A DNA stretch of 64,000 nt from CAIJXB01 sp964455905 (GTDB lineage: Bacteria; Chlamydiota; Chlamydiia; Chlamydiales; Rhabdochlamydiaceae), in NCBI GenBank assembly GCA_964455905.1, contig CAYVYN010000005.1:137285-201284 (forward strand), in the 5' to 3' direction. Within the stretch, counting starts at the first letter, position 1. The number at the start of each line of letters is the position of its first letter. This document shows positions 18,781 to 28,097 of this stretch, in pieces. The position numbers were made by a program, and so were the translations under genes. The notes under the pieces are model-generated. The model saw only the letters and a program-made list of their open reading frames with translations, was not told the DNA's origin and made no database searches.

Positions 18781-20322
18781 ATGCAAGAGATCCTCTTGAA
18801 TATCGAATCTAAAGAAACACGATACGCTGTTTTAAAAAATGGCATTCTCCAAGACCTCGTCGTGGAACGCAAAAAAAACAGACAACTAGCAGGAAATATT
18901 TACCGCGGTAAAGTAACAAACATTTTACACAACATCCAATCCGCTTTTATTGATATTAATGAAGGCGAAAATGGTTTTATACACATTTCAGATATCATTG
19001 AAAACACACAAAAATTCCAAGAACGATTTGAAATGGATTTTGAATGGGAGAACGATCTATCTTCTGCTGAATCTAAAAACACGAAGGAAGCCGACATCAC
19101 TAAACTGATGAAAATGGATCAACCTGTTTTCGTTCAAGTAATCAAGGAACCTATTGGAACAAAAGGTGCCAGACTAACATCTAACATATCAATCGCTGGA
19201 AGATATCTCGTTCTTCTGCCGAATGCACCTCATAGAGGTGTTTCCAGAAAAATAGAAGACCCCTCTGCTCGAGACAGGCTAAAGAAATTAATAAGAGCTT
19301 TTGAAATGCCAAAAGACATGGGACTCATCTGTCGAACAGCGAGTGTAAATGCTTCAACAGAAATGCTTGTAGAAGAAGCTACTGATCTTCTCCAAAATTG
19401 GCAAGAGATCGTTGAAAACTTTCATAAAGCCACCAAACCCTGCTGCCTTTATGAAGAATCTGATCTTATAAAAAAAGCTGTCTTAACCGCTGTCGACAAA
19501 AAATTTGAAAGACTTCTTGTAGATGACTACAACACATACCAACATTGTAAAAGACTCCATCTTAAATATAACAGCGAGCACCCGTTAAAAATTGAGATGT
19601 ATAGAGATAAAACGCCTATGTTTGAGCGCTTCAATGTCGAAAGAGAAATTGACAAAGCTCTAAAAAGAAAAATATGGATGCCTAGTGGCAGCTATCTTTT
19701 TTTTGATAAAACAGAAGCTATGTATACAATCGACGTGAATTCCGGAAGAGGCAATTTACAATCGGGTTCTGACGTAGAAGAAACTCTAGTTAGAATCAAC
19801 ATGGAAGCGGCTGATGAAATTGCAAGACAGCTACGCCTTAGAAACCTAGGCGGACTGGTTATATGTGACTTTATAGATATGCGCTTTAGAAAAAACCAAA
19901 GGCGAGTCTTAGACCGCTTAAAAGACGCCATGAAAGATGACTCCGCAAAATGTACCATTTTAGGTATGAGTGAATTCGGTCTAGTTGAAATGACAAGACA
20001 ACGAAGTAGAGAATCTCTGATGCAAACTTTATTTACTGCCTGCCCCTACTGCTCTGGAAGCGGCAATATTAAAACGCATGAAAGTTCTTCAATAGAAATT
20101 GAAAGAGCTCTCAAAAAAATCCTCTCTCAACAAGAGCATCCAACACTAGAACTTGTTTCTCACCCAGACCTAGATCACTATCTGAACCACCAAGACAAAG
20201 ACTTCTTGCGTAAGTTAGCAGAAAAAAGCAACAGCTCTTTAAAATTTAGAGTGAATGACAACCTGCATTTAAACGATTATGAATTCTACACAGCCCCCAA
20301 CGGAAAAAAAATAGAAGTTTAA
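18781..20322 (+). CDS. rng: Ribonuclease E/G family endoribonuclease
   Basis: The frame is open further upstream, but translation should start at ATG 18781 (MQEILLNIESKE), which matches the standard RNase G N-terminus and gives 513 residues. Visible parts: S1-like RNA-binding domain at about 35-125 ('GNIYRGKVTNILHNIQSAF', then 'AFIDINEGENGFIH'); RNase H-like/DNase I-like catalytic core with 'YTIDVNSGRG' (Asp near 318) and 'VICDFIDM' (Asp near 362), the magnesium-binding pair; and the Zn-link 'CPYCSGSGN' (Cys 421 and 424) used for dimerisation. The long RNase E scaffold domain is absent, as in RNase G and chlamydial homologues. Its place between plsX and plsB matches Chlamydia. Confidence 0.93.
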   Translation: MQEILLNIESKETRYAVLKNGILQDLVVERKKNRQLAGNIYRGKVTNILHNIQSAFIDINEGENGFIHISDIIENTQKFQERFEMDFEWENDLSSAESKNTKEADITKLMKMDQPVFVQVIKEPIGTKGARLTSNISIAGRYLVLLPNAPHRGVSRKIEDPSARDRLKKLIRAFEMPKDMGLICRTASVNASTEMLVEEATDLLQNWQEIVENFHKATKPCCLYEESDLIKKAVLTAVDKKFERLLVDDYNTYQHCKRLHLKYNSEHPLKIEMYRDKTPMFERFNVEREIDKALKRKIWMPSGSYLFFDKTEAMYTIDVNSGRGNLQSGSDVEETLVRINMEAADEIARQLRLRNLGGLVICDFIDMRFRKNQRRVLDRLKDAMKDDSAKCTILGMSEFGLVEMTRQRSRESLMQTLFTACPYCSGSGNIKTHESSSIEIERALKKILSQQEHPTLELVSHPDLDHYLNHQDKDFLRKLAEKSNSSLKFRVNDNLHLNDYEFYTAPNGKKIEV

Positions 20323-20333
20323 AGAGACCACCT

Positions 20334-21332
20334 ATGGATAAAATAAAAAACCAAGAAAAGCATTTGGACAGAAAAGATCTTCCCGAAAAACAAAAAAAAC
20401 TTTTCTTGGAATTTTATCATGGTTACAAAAAAGTTTTAGAAAAAAAATTCCAAGACACGCAACCTTATGAAAAATTCCTTCTTGATTTCATAGAAAAACT
20501 ACAAGAACAAATTCTCAGTCCATACACGTTTGAACCCTATCATAAACGGATTCTATCTCCTTTTAATTACTACCAATTCGGACTTGATTTTTTACGTCCC
20601 CTGATAGATCTCCCAAATTCCACGATTCAAGGAGAAAATTATTTAGATGAAATTCAACAAAAACTAAATCAAAAAGAAAATGTAATTTTTTTAGCGAATC
20701 ATCAAATCGAGCCTGATCCACAAGCTTTAAGTATTCTTCTAGAAAAAAACTATCCCCACCTCGCGGAAGAAATGATTTCTGTAGCAGGAGATCGGGTCAT
20801 TACTGACCCGTTAGCGATTCCGTTTAGCATGGGAAGAAACCTTCTTTGTATATACTCTAAAAGATATATAGATCAACCCCCAGAACTTAAAACACAAAAA
20901 CAAGCACATAATAAAAAAACCATGGAACTCATGAGTGAGCTCCTTAGTGAAGGCGGACACGCCATATATGTAGCTCCTAGCGGAGGGAGAGATCGTAAAA
21001 ATGCAAACGGCATCGTGCAGGTAGCTCCCCTAGACCCTCAAAGTATCGAAATGTTTAACCTTATGGCTAAAAAAGCCTCTAAGCCGACTTCATTTTATCC
21101 TATGGCACTTTCGACTTATCACATTCTCCCCCCCCCGGATTCAATTCAAACAGAACTTGGCGAAATACGAAAAGCCGGAGAAGGCCCTATTCACCTTTGG
21201 ATTGGCCCTTGCATAGAAATGGATTCATTTCCAGGAGCCGAAGAACTGGATAAACGAAAAAAAAGAGAACTTCGAGCTGATTTCATTTGGCAAGCTATAA
21301 AAAAAGCTCACGACCAGTTTCCTAAAGCCTAA
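20334..21332 (+). CDS. plsB: Glycerol-3-phosphate acyltransferase (soluble chlamydial/plastid type)
   Basis: The 332-residue protein has no membrane segment. It shows the acyltransferase H-x4-D motif in 'FLANHQIEPDPQ' (His near 123) and the phosphate-binding block 'VAPSGGRDR' followed by acidic and basic residues. The length, soluble nature and helical N-terminal domain match the chlamydial and chloroplast GPATs, which acylate position 1 of glycerol-3-phosphate from acyl-ACP. It starts 11 bases after the RNase G stop and belongs to the plsX-rng-plsB-protease run conserved in Chlamydia. It should work with PlsX-derived or ACP-bound acyl chains in making lysophosphatidic acid. Confidence 0.92.
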   Translation: MDKIKNQEKHLDRKDLPEKQKKLFLEFYHGYKKVLEKKFQDTQPYEKFLLDFIEKLQEQILSPYTFEPYHKRILSPFNYYQFGLDFLRPLIDLPNSTIQGENYLDEIQQKLNQKENVIFLANHQIEPDPQALSILLEKNYPHLAEEMISVAGDRVITDPLAIPFSMGRNLLCIYSKRYIDQPPELKTQKQAHNKKTMELMSELLSEGGHAIYVAPSGGRDRKNANGIVQVAPLDPQSIEMFNLMAKKASKPTSFYPMALSTYHILPPPDSIQTELGEIRKAGEGPIHLWIGPCIEMDSFPGAEELDKRKKRELRADFIWQAIKKAHDQFPKA

Positions 21333-21465
21333 AAACATTTCTTGATCCAAGATAAATTTTCTTGCTGCCTAGCGATTTTAAGTGTTATATTGCACTTAAA
21401 ATTTAACCCCCAGGGAGCGGCATTTCTCAAGCCTAAAAAGCACAGAATTCATGCTGTCATAAAAA

Positions 21466-24387
21466 ATGAAATATAAAAAATATATCATATTATTAGCGAC
21501 TTTATCTTTATCTTCTTTATTTGGAGCAAATAGCCAAACGCCTTCCAATGAAGCAAACTACACCTTAATTAAAAATGAGAGCTCTTACTCCATTCTGACC
21601 CCCTCTCTTAAAGATCGTAAAACAGCTAAAATCCGGCTAAAAAACGGGTTGGAAGCCTACTTAGTATCTGACCCTGAAATCGACCAATCCGCGGCGGCAG
21701 TCTCTATTGAAGCCGGATCATGGCAAGATCCCTCTTCCTACCCAGGAATGGCTCATTTCTTAGAACACATGCTATTTATGGGCAGCAAAGCCTACCCTGA
21801 CGAAGCAGAATATATGAGATATATTCAAGACAATGGAGGAACGGTAAATGCTTTTACCGCATCCGATCGAACTGTTTATATGTTCTCTATCAACAACGCT
21901 GCTTTTACCGGCGCCTTAGATCGTTTTAGTCATTTTTTCATTGACCCTCTTTTTAATCCTTCCTCTATTAATAGAGAACTTCATGCCGTTGACCAAGAAA
22001 ACTCTAAAAACCTAGAAAACGATTTTTGGAGACAATATATGGTTTTAAAAGAAACAGGAACAGAAAATCATCCTCATACAAAATTTGGCACAGGTAACGC
22101 GAATACTCTTTCAGGAATTCCCCAAGAGGCTTTAAAAGACTGGTTTAAAACGCACTATGGTGCCAATAAAACACATTTAGTCATGTTATCATCACTTCCA
22201 CTAGAAGAAATGATACAACTAGCAAATAAAGACTTCTCTGCCGTTCCTGTTCAAGAAGAAAAAGAGCTTTCAATTCCTTATGAGCCAATGTTGTCCGAAA
22301 AACAAAAAGGGCACTTTGTTTACGTATCCCCAATTCAAGACATAAAACTACTTTCTATCATTTGGGAACTTCCAAAAGCCTTTACTTCCGTCAATGAAAA
22401 ATGGACAGTAGAATTACTCTCTTATATGCTTACAGAGGCATCTGAAAATAGCTTAGTTAAAGAGCTTAAAAAAGAACAGCTAGCTGAAGATATACAAGTC
22501 ACAGTCGACCGCTTCAGTAGGGATAACATACTTTTTACGATAAATATTAAATTAACTGACAAAGGACTTTCACAGGTAGACACAGCCATTCTTCGTTGTT
22601 TTCAAACACTTGCAAGGCTAAAACAAAACGGTGTGCCTATATCTCTTTTTCAAGAAATTAAAACAATGGCTGAAATCAACTATCAGTACCAAATTCGCCA
22701 GGAACCTTTTTCTTGGATTACGGATATAGCGTATAACATAGTCGATGAAAACATAAGCTCTTTTCCTGAAAAAACAGAGGTGCCCTCTGAGTTTAATCCA
22801 CAGGCATTTCATGATCTACTTTGCAGCTTTACGCCAGAATCTGCCACATATTTTATCCTAGCTAATCCCCTACAAACAGGAGTCAGCACAACTCTTAGAG
22901 AAAAATGGATGGATGTTCCTTATACTATCAAAAGCATCCCCCCAGCGAAAATAGCAGCTTGGCAACAAGCCTCTCCCTACCTACAAATGGGTATTACACC
23001 AGCTAATCCTTTCATCCCCGATTCCCTTACTTTGGTTCAAGACGAAAACGACCTATCAACATACCCTACACCAACAAGAATCCTCCACAAAAGCAAGTAT
23101 GATATATACTTTGCCAAAGATAACAAATATCAAGTACCCGAAGCCTCTTTAATTTTTTCGATAAAGACTCCGGTTTTAAATGGATCGGCTAAGGCTGCAA
23201 TAACAAAAGATTTATTGTGTAAAGTTCTTGACGAGGACCTCTCCCCTACGCTTTTTTTCGCTTCGCAAGCTGGATTAAACATAAGCTGCTCAACAAAAGA
23301 AATGGGGCTTTCTCTATCTATATCAGGATTTAGTCAACGAGCTCCAGATGTAGCTTTGACTGTTTTAGCAGCTTTAAAAAATATCCAATGCAGCGAAGAA
23401 CGCTTTCTCACCTACAAGGCCTCATTGCTAAGCAACTACGCAAATAGCGCGCTAGAACTGCCCGCAAAACAAGCAATGTATACTATGAGTAGTATTCTTT
23501 TAAACAATGCCCCCTCCCCAGAAGACAAACTAGAAGCATTACAAGCTCTTTCTTTTGAAGAATTCTCAAACTTTTCTAACACATGGCTTAACTCTATTTA
23601 CGTAGAAGGCATGATTTACGGAAATCTTACAAAAGAAAACGTCGCTTCTTTTTTGGATAACCTGCAAGAAATTTTCGCTTCCTCTAGCGAATACGAAAAT
23701 CCCAAACAAGAAGAGCTACTGATCCTACCAAGCCAAGGAGGCCCTTTTAAGATTACACAAAAAACAGATCGACAAGGCAATGGAGCTCTTCTTGTAGTAG
23801 AACAAGGTTCTTTTTCTTTTGCCAAAGAAGCTGCTCAGCAACTATCATCTAAAGCGTTATCTGAAGCCTTTTTTGACACCTTAAGAACAAAACAACAAAC
23901 AGGCTATATTGCTAAGTCTTGGGCTTCTGAAGTATCGGGAGAATTATTCCAAACCTTTATAGTGCAATCAAGCTCCCACGTTCCAGAAGACCTACTAAAC
24001 CGCTTCGAACTTTTCATTGAAGATTTTAATAAAAGGCTTATGGATTTTGTTCCTAAAGAGCGTTTTGAGCATATGAAAGAAGTAGAAATTGCTTCCATAG
24101 AAAGGCCTCCAGAAAATCTTTATGGCATGGCGAACTTATTAAACACGCTAGCCTTTGAAAAAAAAGGAGATTTTTCTTGGCAAAAAGAGCAGGTTCAAGC
24201 AATCAACGAGTTGACTTACGAAACTTTTTTAAAGGATGTCCACGATTTTTTTTCTAAGGATAACCATAGAAGACTCGCGGTGCTAGTAGAAGGAATTTCA
24301 TCTAAAAGATCGTTCACATATACATCTTGTGACAAAGAAGAAATTCGCAAACTTAGTTCCTTTACATCTATCTCTTCAGAACAATAG
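21466..24387 (+). CDS. M16 (insulysin/pitrilysin-type) zinc metalloprotease, secreted
   Basis: This is a 973-residue protein with a signal peptide (about 1-22, MKYKKYIILLATLSLSSLFG). The inverted zinc motif HxxEH is clear: His97, Glu100 and His101 in 'AHFLEHMLFMGS', and the distal Glu is in 'AVDQENSKN'. Full length corresponds to the four-domain pitrilysin/insulysin architecture with an inactive second half. It probably degrades small peptides in the periplasm. It closes the plsX-rng-plsB run, as protease III (ptr) does in Chlamydia. The 130-base gap upstream suggests its own promoter, and a strong terminator hairpin follows. Confidence 0.94.
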   Translation: MKYKKYIILLATLSLSSLFGANSQTPSNEANYTLIKNESSYSILTPSLKDRKTAKIRLKNGLEAYLVSDPEIDQSAAAVSIEAGSWQDPSSYPGMAHFLEHMLFMGSKAYPDEAEYMRYIQDNGGTVNAFTASDRTVYMFSINNAAFTGALDRFSHFFIDPLFNPSSINRELHAVDQENSKNLENDFWRQYMVLKETGTENHPHTKFGTGNANTLSGIPQEALKDWFKTHYGANKTHLVMLSSLPLEEMIQLANKDFSAVPVQEEKELSIPYEPMLSEKQKGHFVYVSPIQDIKLLSIIWELPKAFTSVNEKWTVELLSYMLTEASENSLVKELKKEQLAEDIQVTVDRFSRDNILFTINIKLTDKGLSQVDTAILRCFQTLARLKQNGVPISLFQEIKTMAEINYQYQIRQEPFSWITDIAYNIVDENISSFPEKTEVPSEFNPQAFHDLLCSFTPESATYFILANPLQTGVSTTLREKWMDVPYTIKSIPPAKIAAWQQASPYLQMGITPANPFIPDSLTLVQDENDLSTYPTPTRILHKSKYDIYFAKDNKYQVPEASLIFSIKTPVLNGSAKAAITKDLLCKVLDEDLSPTLFFASQAGLNISCSTKEMGLSLSISGFSQRAPDVALTVLAALKNIQCSEERFLTYKASLLSNYANSALELPAKQAMYTMSSILLNNAPSPEDKLEALQALSFEEFSNFSNTWLNSIYVEGMIYGNLTKENVASFLDNLQEIFASSSEYENPKQEELLILPSQGGPFKITQKTDRQGNGALLVVEQGSFSFAKEAAQQLSSKALSEAFFDTLRTKQQTGYIAKSWASEVSGELFQTFIVQSSSHVPEDLLNRFELFIEDFNKRLMDFVPKERFEHMKEVEIASIERPPENLYGMANLLNTLAFEKKGDFSWQKEQVQAINELTYETFLKDVHDFFSKDNHRRLAVLVEGISSKRSFTYTSCDKEEIRKLSSFTSISSEQ

Positions 24388-24398
24388 ATAGCTAACCC

Positions 24399-24423
24399 GA
24401 GAGCTCTTTTAAAAAGAGCTCTC
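24399..24423 (+). terminator. Intrinsic terminator after the M16 protease gene
   Basis: A nearly perfect palindrome gagagctctttt / aaaagagctctc starts 12 bases after the stop codon and is followed by a pyrimidine/T-rich stretch (ttcttatttcttt). It fits a rho-independent terminator of the upstream gene. Confidence 0.75.
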
Positions 24424-24424
24424 T

Positions 24425-24786
24425 CTTCTTATTTCTTTCCCTTTTAATTTTCCTGAGATTCCAAGTAAAAACTTCTTAAAAAATTAGATCTTTAATTTTT
24501 TCTATAAAAACATCTTATTTTTTACTTTATTTAAAGATACTTTAAAAGATTTTCCAGATCGATTAACAAGTTCTCATACTACACTATTTACTCTAATCGC
24601 TGAATGAGTAAGCACTCTTTTGATCGAACTTTCGGATAGAGATCTCTATGCATATAAGCTTGATTTATAAGATTCTCCGCTCAAGATTCGATTCTTAATT
24701 TAAAAAATGAAGTATTGAGAAATTATGAAAATGGATAAAAAAAAAGAAAAATTTGAATGCTATTAGAATATAAAAAATGAAAATTT
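24425..24786. other. AT-rich intergenic stretch, no gene recognised
   Basis: About 360 bases lie between the protease terminator and the rpsN terminator. I find no convincing open frame, tRNA or known RNA motif; the sequence is AT-rich with short homopolymers and stop codons in all frames. Confidence 0.6.
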
Positions 24787-24813
24787 AAAGACCTCTTTTT
24801 TTAAGAGGCCTTT
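24787..24813 (-). terminator. Intrinsic terminator of rpmJ-rpsN
   Basis: Inverted repeat aaagacctctt / aagaggccttt (one mismatch) lies 9 bases beyond the rpsN stop on the minus strand and is followed on that strand by AAATTTT and further T-rich sequence. Confidence 0.7.
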
Positions 24814-24822
24814 AAAAGAAGC

Positions 24823-25128
24823 TTACCAGCTAGATTTGACAACACCTGGGATAAGTCCCATGTTAGCCATTTCTCTAAAACACAAACGAGAAAGTTTGTA
24901 TTTACGAAGAAAACCTCTAGCTCTTCCCGTAATCTGGCAACGATTGCGCAGACGTGTAGGTGAAGAATTTTTCGGAAGTTTATTTAGAGCGTTGATAGCG
25001 TCAAAACGCTCTTCTTCGCTCGTCGCAGGGCTTAAAATAACTTTTTTAAGCTGTTGCCTTTTATCCCACTTTAGGGCAACCATTCTTTCTCTTTTTTTCT
25101 GTTTTGCAATTGAAGATGTTCTTGCCAT
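24823..25128 (-). CDS. rpsN: 30S ribosomal protein S14
   Basis: The 101-residue basic protein starts MARTSSIAKQKKRERMV and has the conserved C-terminal block 'NRCQITGRARGFLRKYKLSR' followed by 'CFREMANMGLIPGVVKSSW'. This is the long, zinc-free S14 form (a single Cys in the region where the C+ form has the CxxC pairs). It sits 17 bases downstream of rpmJ, as in Chlamydia, and far from the main ribosomal operons. It is a small-subunit head protein. Confidence 0.97.
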   Translation of the reverse strand: MARTSSIAKQKKRERMVALKWDKRQQLKKVILSPATSEEERFDAINALNKLPKNSSPTRLRNRCQITGRARGFLRKYKLSRLCFREMANMGLIPGVVKSSW

Positions 25129-25145
25129 ACAACTATAATCTCTCG

Positions 25146-25283
25146 TTACTTTTTGCGAGCTGGACCTTTTTGTCTTTGCTTGCGATTTGGATCTGTTTTA
25201 TTGATAACATATACCCGACCTCTGCGTCTGACAATCTTGTCTCCTTTGGACGGGTCTGCTTTAATAGAAGCTTTAACTTTCAT
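25146..25283 (-). CDS. rpmJ: 50S ribosomal protein L36
   Basis: A 45-residue product starts MKVKASIKADPSKGDKIVRR and continues 'RGRVYVINKTDPNRKQRQK'. It is the C-minus type L36 with no zinc cysteines, with the length of the chlamydial proteins. It is the first gene of a two-gene minus-strand unit with rpsN, ending at the terminator near 24800. Confidence 0.92.
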   Translation of the reverse strand: MKVKASIKADPSKGDKIVRRRGRVYVINKTDPNRKQRQKGPARKK

Positions 25284-25554
25284 AATTTTTGACAGTGCTT
25301 TCCTTGGCTATTCAAAGAAAAAACTGCTCCTTAAGGTTGTGTTATTAAAAATTCTCATATAACCTAAAGCGAGCTGCATACAGCAGGCATAAGGCAAAAG
25401 TTACGAATAGTTATAATCTTCGGACGATTTCTTGGCAAGTATTGAGTTTATTCTTGCTAGATAAGTTGCATTTCATGTAGGATAAGTTCAATTTTTTAAA
25501 AAGCTTGCAAAGGATCTAACTCCCACGAAAGCCATTTAACAATTAACAAAGGAG
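25284..25554. other. Divergent regulatory region between rpmJ and rpmH
   Basis: About 270 bases hold the promoters and leaders for the divergent rpmJ-rpsN and rpmH-rnpA units. It is AT-rich with scattered -10-like hexamers (for example taggat near 25480), too weak for me to name a promoter with confidence. A strong Shine-Dalgarno-like aaaggag occurs at about 25548-25554 with no start codon behind it; the leader hairpin starts directly after it. No RNA gene was recognised. Confidence 0.4.
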
Positions 25555-25598
25555 CAGCGCTTCCTCCCCGTCTTTATAAAGACGAGGCTTCCGCGCTG
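25555..25598 (+). promoter_or_regulatory. Stable hairpin in the rpmH leader
   Basis: Outer stem cagcgc / gcgctg, inner stem ccccgtcttt / aaagacgagg (one mismatch) and a two-base-pair-like apex lie directly upstream of the rpmH ATG (25607). It leaves only about 8 bases for the ribosome site (tagg), so it may control rpmH initiation. It could also be an upstream terminator or attenuator, but no T-run follows. Confidence 0.5.
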
Positions 25599-25606
25599 TC
25601 AATAGG

Positions 25607-25744
25607 ATGAAACGAACTTATCAACCCAGTAAAATTAAGCGTCAAAAAGCATGTGGATTCCGCAAGAGAATGAAAACAGCCAAAGGACGACAGATCGTCA
25701 ACCGCAGAAGAGCTCAGGGCAGAAGACGACTCACTACCGCATAG
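25607..25744 (+). CDS. rpmH: 50S ribosomal protein L34
   Basis: A 45-residue highly basic protein starts MKRTYQPSKIKRQKACGF and continues with 'RKRMKTAKGRQIVNRRRA', the standard L34 sequence. A short site (aatagg) precedes the ATG, which lies just below a strong leader hairpin. The gene is followed by rnpA; the only ATG of the rnpA frame lies inside rpmH, giving a 94-base overlap in another frame. Confidence 0.97.
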   Translation: MKRTYQPSKIKRQKACGFRKRMKTAKGRQIVNRRRAQGRRRLTTA

Positions 25745-26088
25745 GGCTATGCTTCCCTAAGACGCTTCGAATTCTTTCGAAGAAATATTTTCAGAAAGCT
25801 AATTCTGAAGGAGCGCGCCTTGCAGGCAAGGTGCTCTTCCTTCAGTATTACAAAGCAAAACCCCCATCTAGATTAGGCTTAACCGTTTCAAAAAAATACG
25901 GAAAAGCTCACGATAGGAACAGGTTCAAAAGGATCGTAAGAGAAGTCTTTAGAGAAATTTATGACACGATCCCAGAAGGAACGCAAATCAACGTATCGCC
26001 TAGACTCCCCAGAAACGTTCTTCTTAAACAACAAGTCCTAGAAGACTTTAAAACACTAATCCAAACCATATGTACTAAGGTGAACTAA
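25651..26088 (+). CDS. rnpA: Ribonuclease P protein component (start inside rpmH)
   Basis: RnpA is the protein cofactor that helps RNase P RNA bind pre-tRNA. The conserved core is clear: 'FPKTLRILSKKYFQKANSEG', 'RLGLTVSKKYGKAHDRNRFK' and then RIVREVFRE, the RNR-type motif. The core begins about 33 codons after the ATG at 25651. Between that ATG and the core I find no ATG, GTG or TTG in frame, only ATA/ATT codons near 25741. So either RnpA carries an N-terminal extension translated from within rpmH in a second frame (145 residues in total), or a rare start is used. Nested rpmH/rnpA arrangements are known from Thermus. The stop overlaps the helicase start by 1 base (taatg). Confidence 0.9.
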   Translation: MWIPQENENSQRTTDRQPQKSSGQKTTHYRIGLCFPKTLRILSKKYFQKANSEGARLAGKVLFLQYYKAKPPSRLGLTVSKKYGKAHDRNRFKRIVREVFREIYDTIPEGTQINVSPRLPRNVLLKQQVLEDFKTLIQTICTKVN

Positions 26089-28097
26089 TGCTCTCTCACC
26101 TAAATCCCGAGCAAAAAAAAGCGGCCCTCACTACAAAAGGACGCATTTTAGTACTAGCGGGAGCAGGGAGCGGAAAAACAAGCGTGCTTTCCTGTCGAAT
26201 CGCACACCTTATTCTAGATCAAAACGTACCAGCTAGTAATATTTTAGGCCTGACTTTTACCAACAAAGCTGCAGAAGAAATGCGTGTAAGAGTAGGAAAA
26301 CTAATTGGAAGCAAAAATGCAAAACAAATCACACTTTGCACCTTTCACAGCTTTTGCATGCAAGTGCTTAGAAAAGAAATACACCATCTAGGGTTCACTA
26401 CTGAATTTAGCCTCTACGACGAAAAAGACGTAAAAAGAATTCTAAATCTCATCGTTAGACATTCTCTAGAACACGACGGAGAATTACCCTCCTTACAAGA
26501 AACCTTAAACAAAATAGCCGCCTCTAAAAATAGAGGGGATAGTCAAATAGAAGAAGAGGATAACTCATCCCCTAGCTGGCATGCGAACTTCAGCAAAGAC
26601 CTTCTAGAGAGACTAAACTTATGCATGAGATCCTATAACGCAGTAGACTTCGATAGCCTCCTAACTCTAACGGTAGAACTTTTTGAAAAACATCCCGAAG
26701 TACTAGAAAGATTCCAGGAAAAATACCGATACATTATGATCGATGAATACCAAGACACCAATCCGATTCAATACAAACTAGCTAAACTTCTTTCTAACAA
26801 ATACAATAACCTATGCGTTGTCGGCGACGACGATCAATCTATTTACGGGTGGAGAGGTGCAGAAATTAAACACATCCTCAACTTCCCCTCCGATGTAAGT
26901 ATTAAACTAGAACAAAATTACAGATCGACGCCTGAAATTTTAAAAGCAGCCAACCACGTCATAGCAAACAACACAGAACGCTATCGCAAAGAACTTTGGA
27001 GCAGTAAAACGGAAGGGGATCCCATCACTTTATTTCATGCCCCTAACGAAATAGAAGAAGCCCAAGCAATCTGTCAAAAAATTGTGTGGTATAAAAAACA
27101 TAAAAATTTTCAATGGAAAGATATGGCTATTTTATATAGATCGAATGCGCTTTCCACTGTATTTGAAACAACTTTAAGCCAAACAGCATGGGAAGATGAT
27201 GGCAAATGGAAAAGAGGAATCCCTTATGTAGTTTTCGGAGGGACTGAATTTTATGAAAGAGCCGAAATCAAAGATTTACTAGCGTATTTAAGAGTCATTG
27301 AAAATCCGAAAGATGAAGAAGCTCTTTTACGAATTTTAAACGTCCCAAGGCGCGGGATTTCGGATAAATGCCTAGACTTACTCACCCAATACAACCGCTC
27401 TCAAAATATTCCATTATGGGATCTTATATCCTCATCAGAGACTCCACATAAACACGACGTATATGAAAAAATCACCCCAAAAGGACTCAATGGGATCAAA
27501 AGTTTTAAAATCCTTATAGAAAAAGCGCAAAAAAGCTTTAAAGAAAGCTCACTACACTCCTGCCTTGAAGAATTTGTTGAAGAAATCAACTACCGTAAAG
27601 CAATCCAGGAAGAAGCCAAAAGTGAAAAAATGCGTGATTTCAAATGGGAAAACGTCCAAAGCTGTATTGAAACTTTATCTAAATACGAGGAACAAAAAAA
27701 GGAAAGTGGAGAACAAGCGTCTCTTCAGGATTTCCTAGCTACTACTTTATTACAAGCCTCTCCTTCTCTTAAAGCAACTAAAGAAGAAACAGAAGATAAA
27801 GTACACTTAATGACAATCCACAGCGCTAAAGGCCTAGAATTTGCAGTCTGCTTCCTTGTTTGCTTGGAAGACCATATCATGCCTCACGAAAAAAGCGTAA
27901 CCCAAACTGGAGTGGAAGAAGAAAGAAGACTCATGTATGTCGCTATGACAAGAGCAAAAAAACATTTAACACTAAGTATGGCCAAGGAAAGAAAAAAAAT
28001 GGGGCAAAAAATCAAGACAACCCCCTCTCGTTTTCTTTTTGAAATCCCCAAAGAACTTCTGAAAATCACTTCTTACCAAACAGTGGACCCAACATAA
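26088..28097 (+). CDS. UvrD/Rep/PcrA-family superfamily I DNA helicase
   Basis: This is a 669-residue SF1A helicase with 3'-5' polarity expected. Visible motifs: Q-motif 'LNPEQKKA'; Walker A 'AGAGSGKTS' (Lys30); motif Ia 'LGLTFTNKAAEEMR'; motif II 'IDEYQDTNP' (Asp219, Glu220); motif III 'VVGDDDQSIYGWRGA'; motif IV 'LEQNYRSTPEIL'; motif V 'MTIHSAKGLEF'; and motif VI 'RRLMYVAMTRAKK'. Length and the short C-terminus after motif VI are closest to Rep. It acts in replication restart and nucleotide-excision repair turnover. It is translationally coupled to rnpA in front and to the DTW gene behind (1-base overlaps on both sides). Confidence 0.95.
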   Translation: MLSHLNPEQKKAALTTKGRILVLAGAGSGKTSVLSCRIAHLILDQNVPASNILGLTFTNKAAEEMRVRVGKLIGSKNAKQITLCTFHSFCMQVLRKEIHHLGFTTEFSLYDEKDVKRILNLIVRHSLEHDGELPSLQETLNKIAASKNRGDSQIEEEDNSSPSWHANFSKDLLERLNLCMRSYNAVDFDSLLTLTVELFEKHPEVLERFQEKYRYIMIDEYQDTNPIQYKLAKLLSNKYNNLCVVGDDDQSIYGWRGAEIKHILNFPSDVSIKLEQNYRSTPEILKAANHVIANNTERYRKELWSSKTEGDPITLFHAPNEIEEAQAICQKIVWYKKHKNFQWKDMAILYRSNALSTVFETTLSQTAWEDDGKWKRGIPYVVFGGTEFYERAEIKDLLAYLRVIENPKDEEALLRILNVPRRGISDKCLDLLTQYNRSQNIPLWDLISSSETPHKHDVYEKITPKGLNGIKSFKILIEKAQKSFKESSLHSCLEEFVEEINYRKAIQEEAKSEKMRDFKWENVQSCIETLSKYEEQKKESGEQASLQDFLATTLLQASPSLKATKEETEDKVHLMTIHSAKGLEFAVCFLVCLEDHIMPHEKSVTQTGVEEERRLMYVAMTRAKKHLTLSMAKERKKMGQKIKTTPSRFLFEIPKELLKITSYQTVDPT

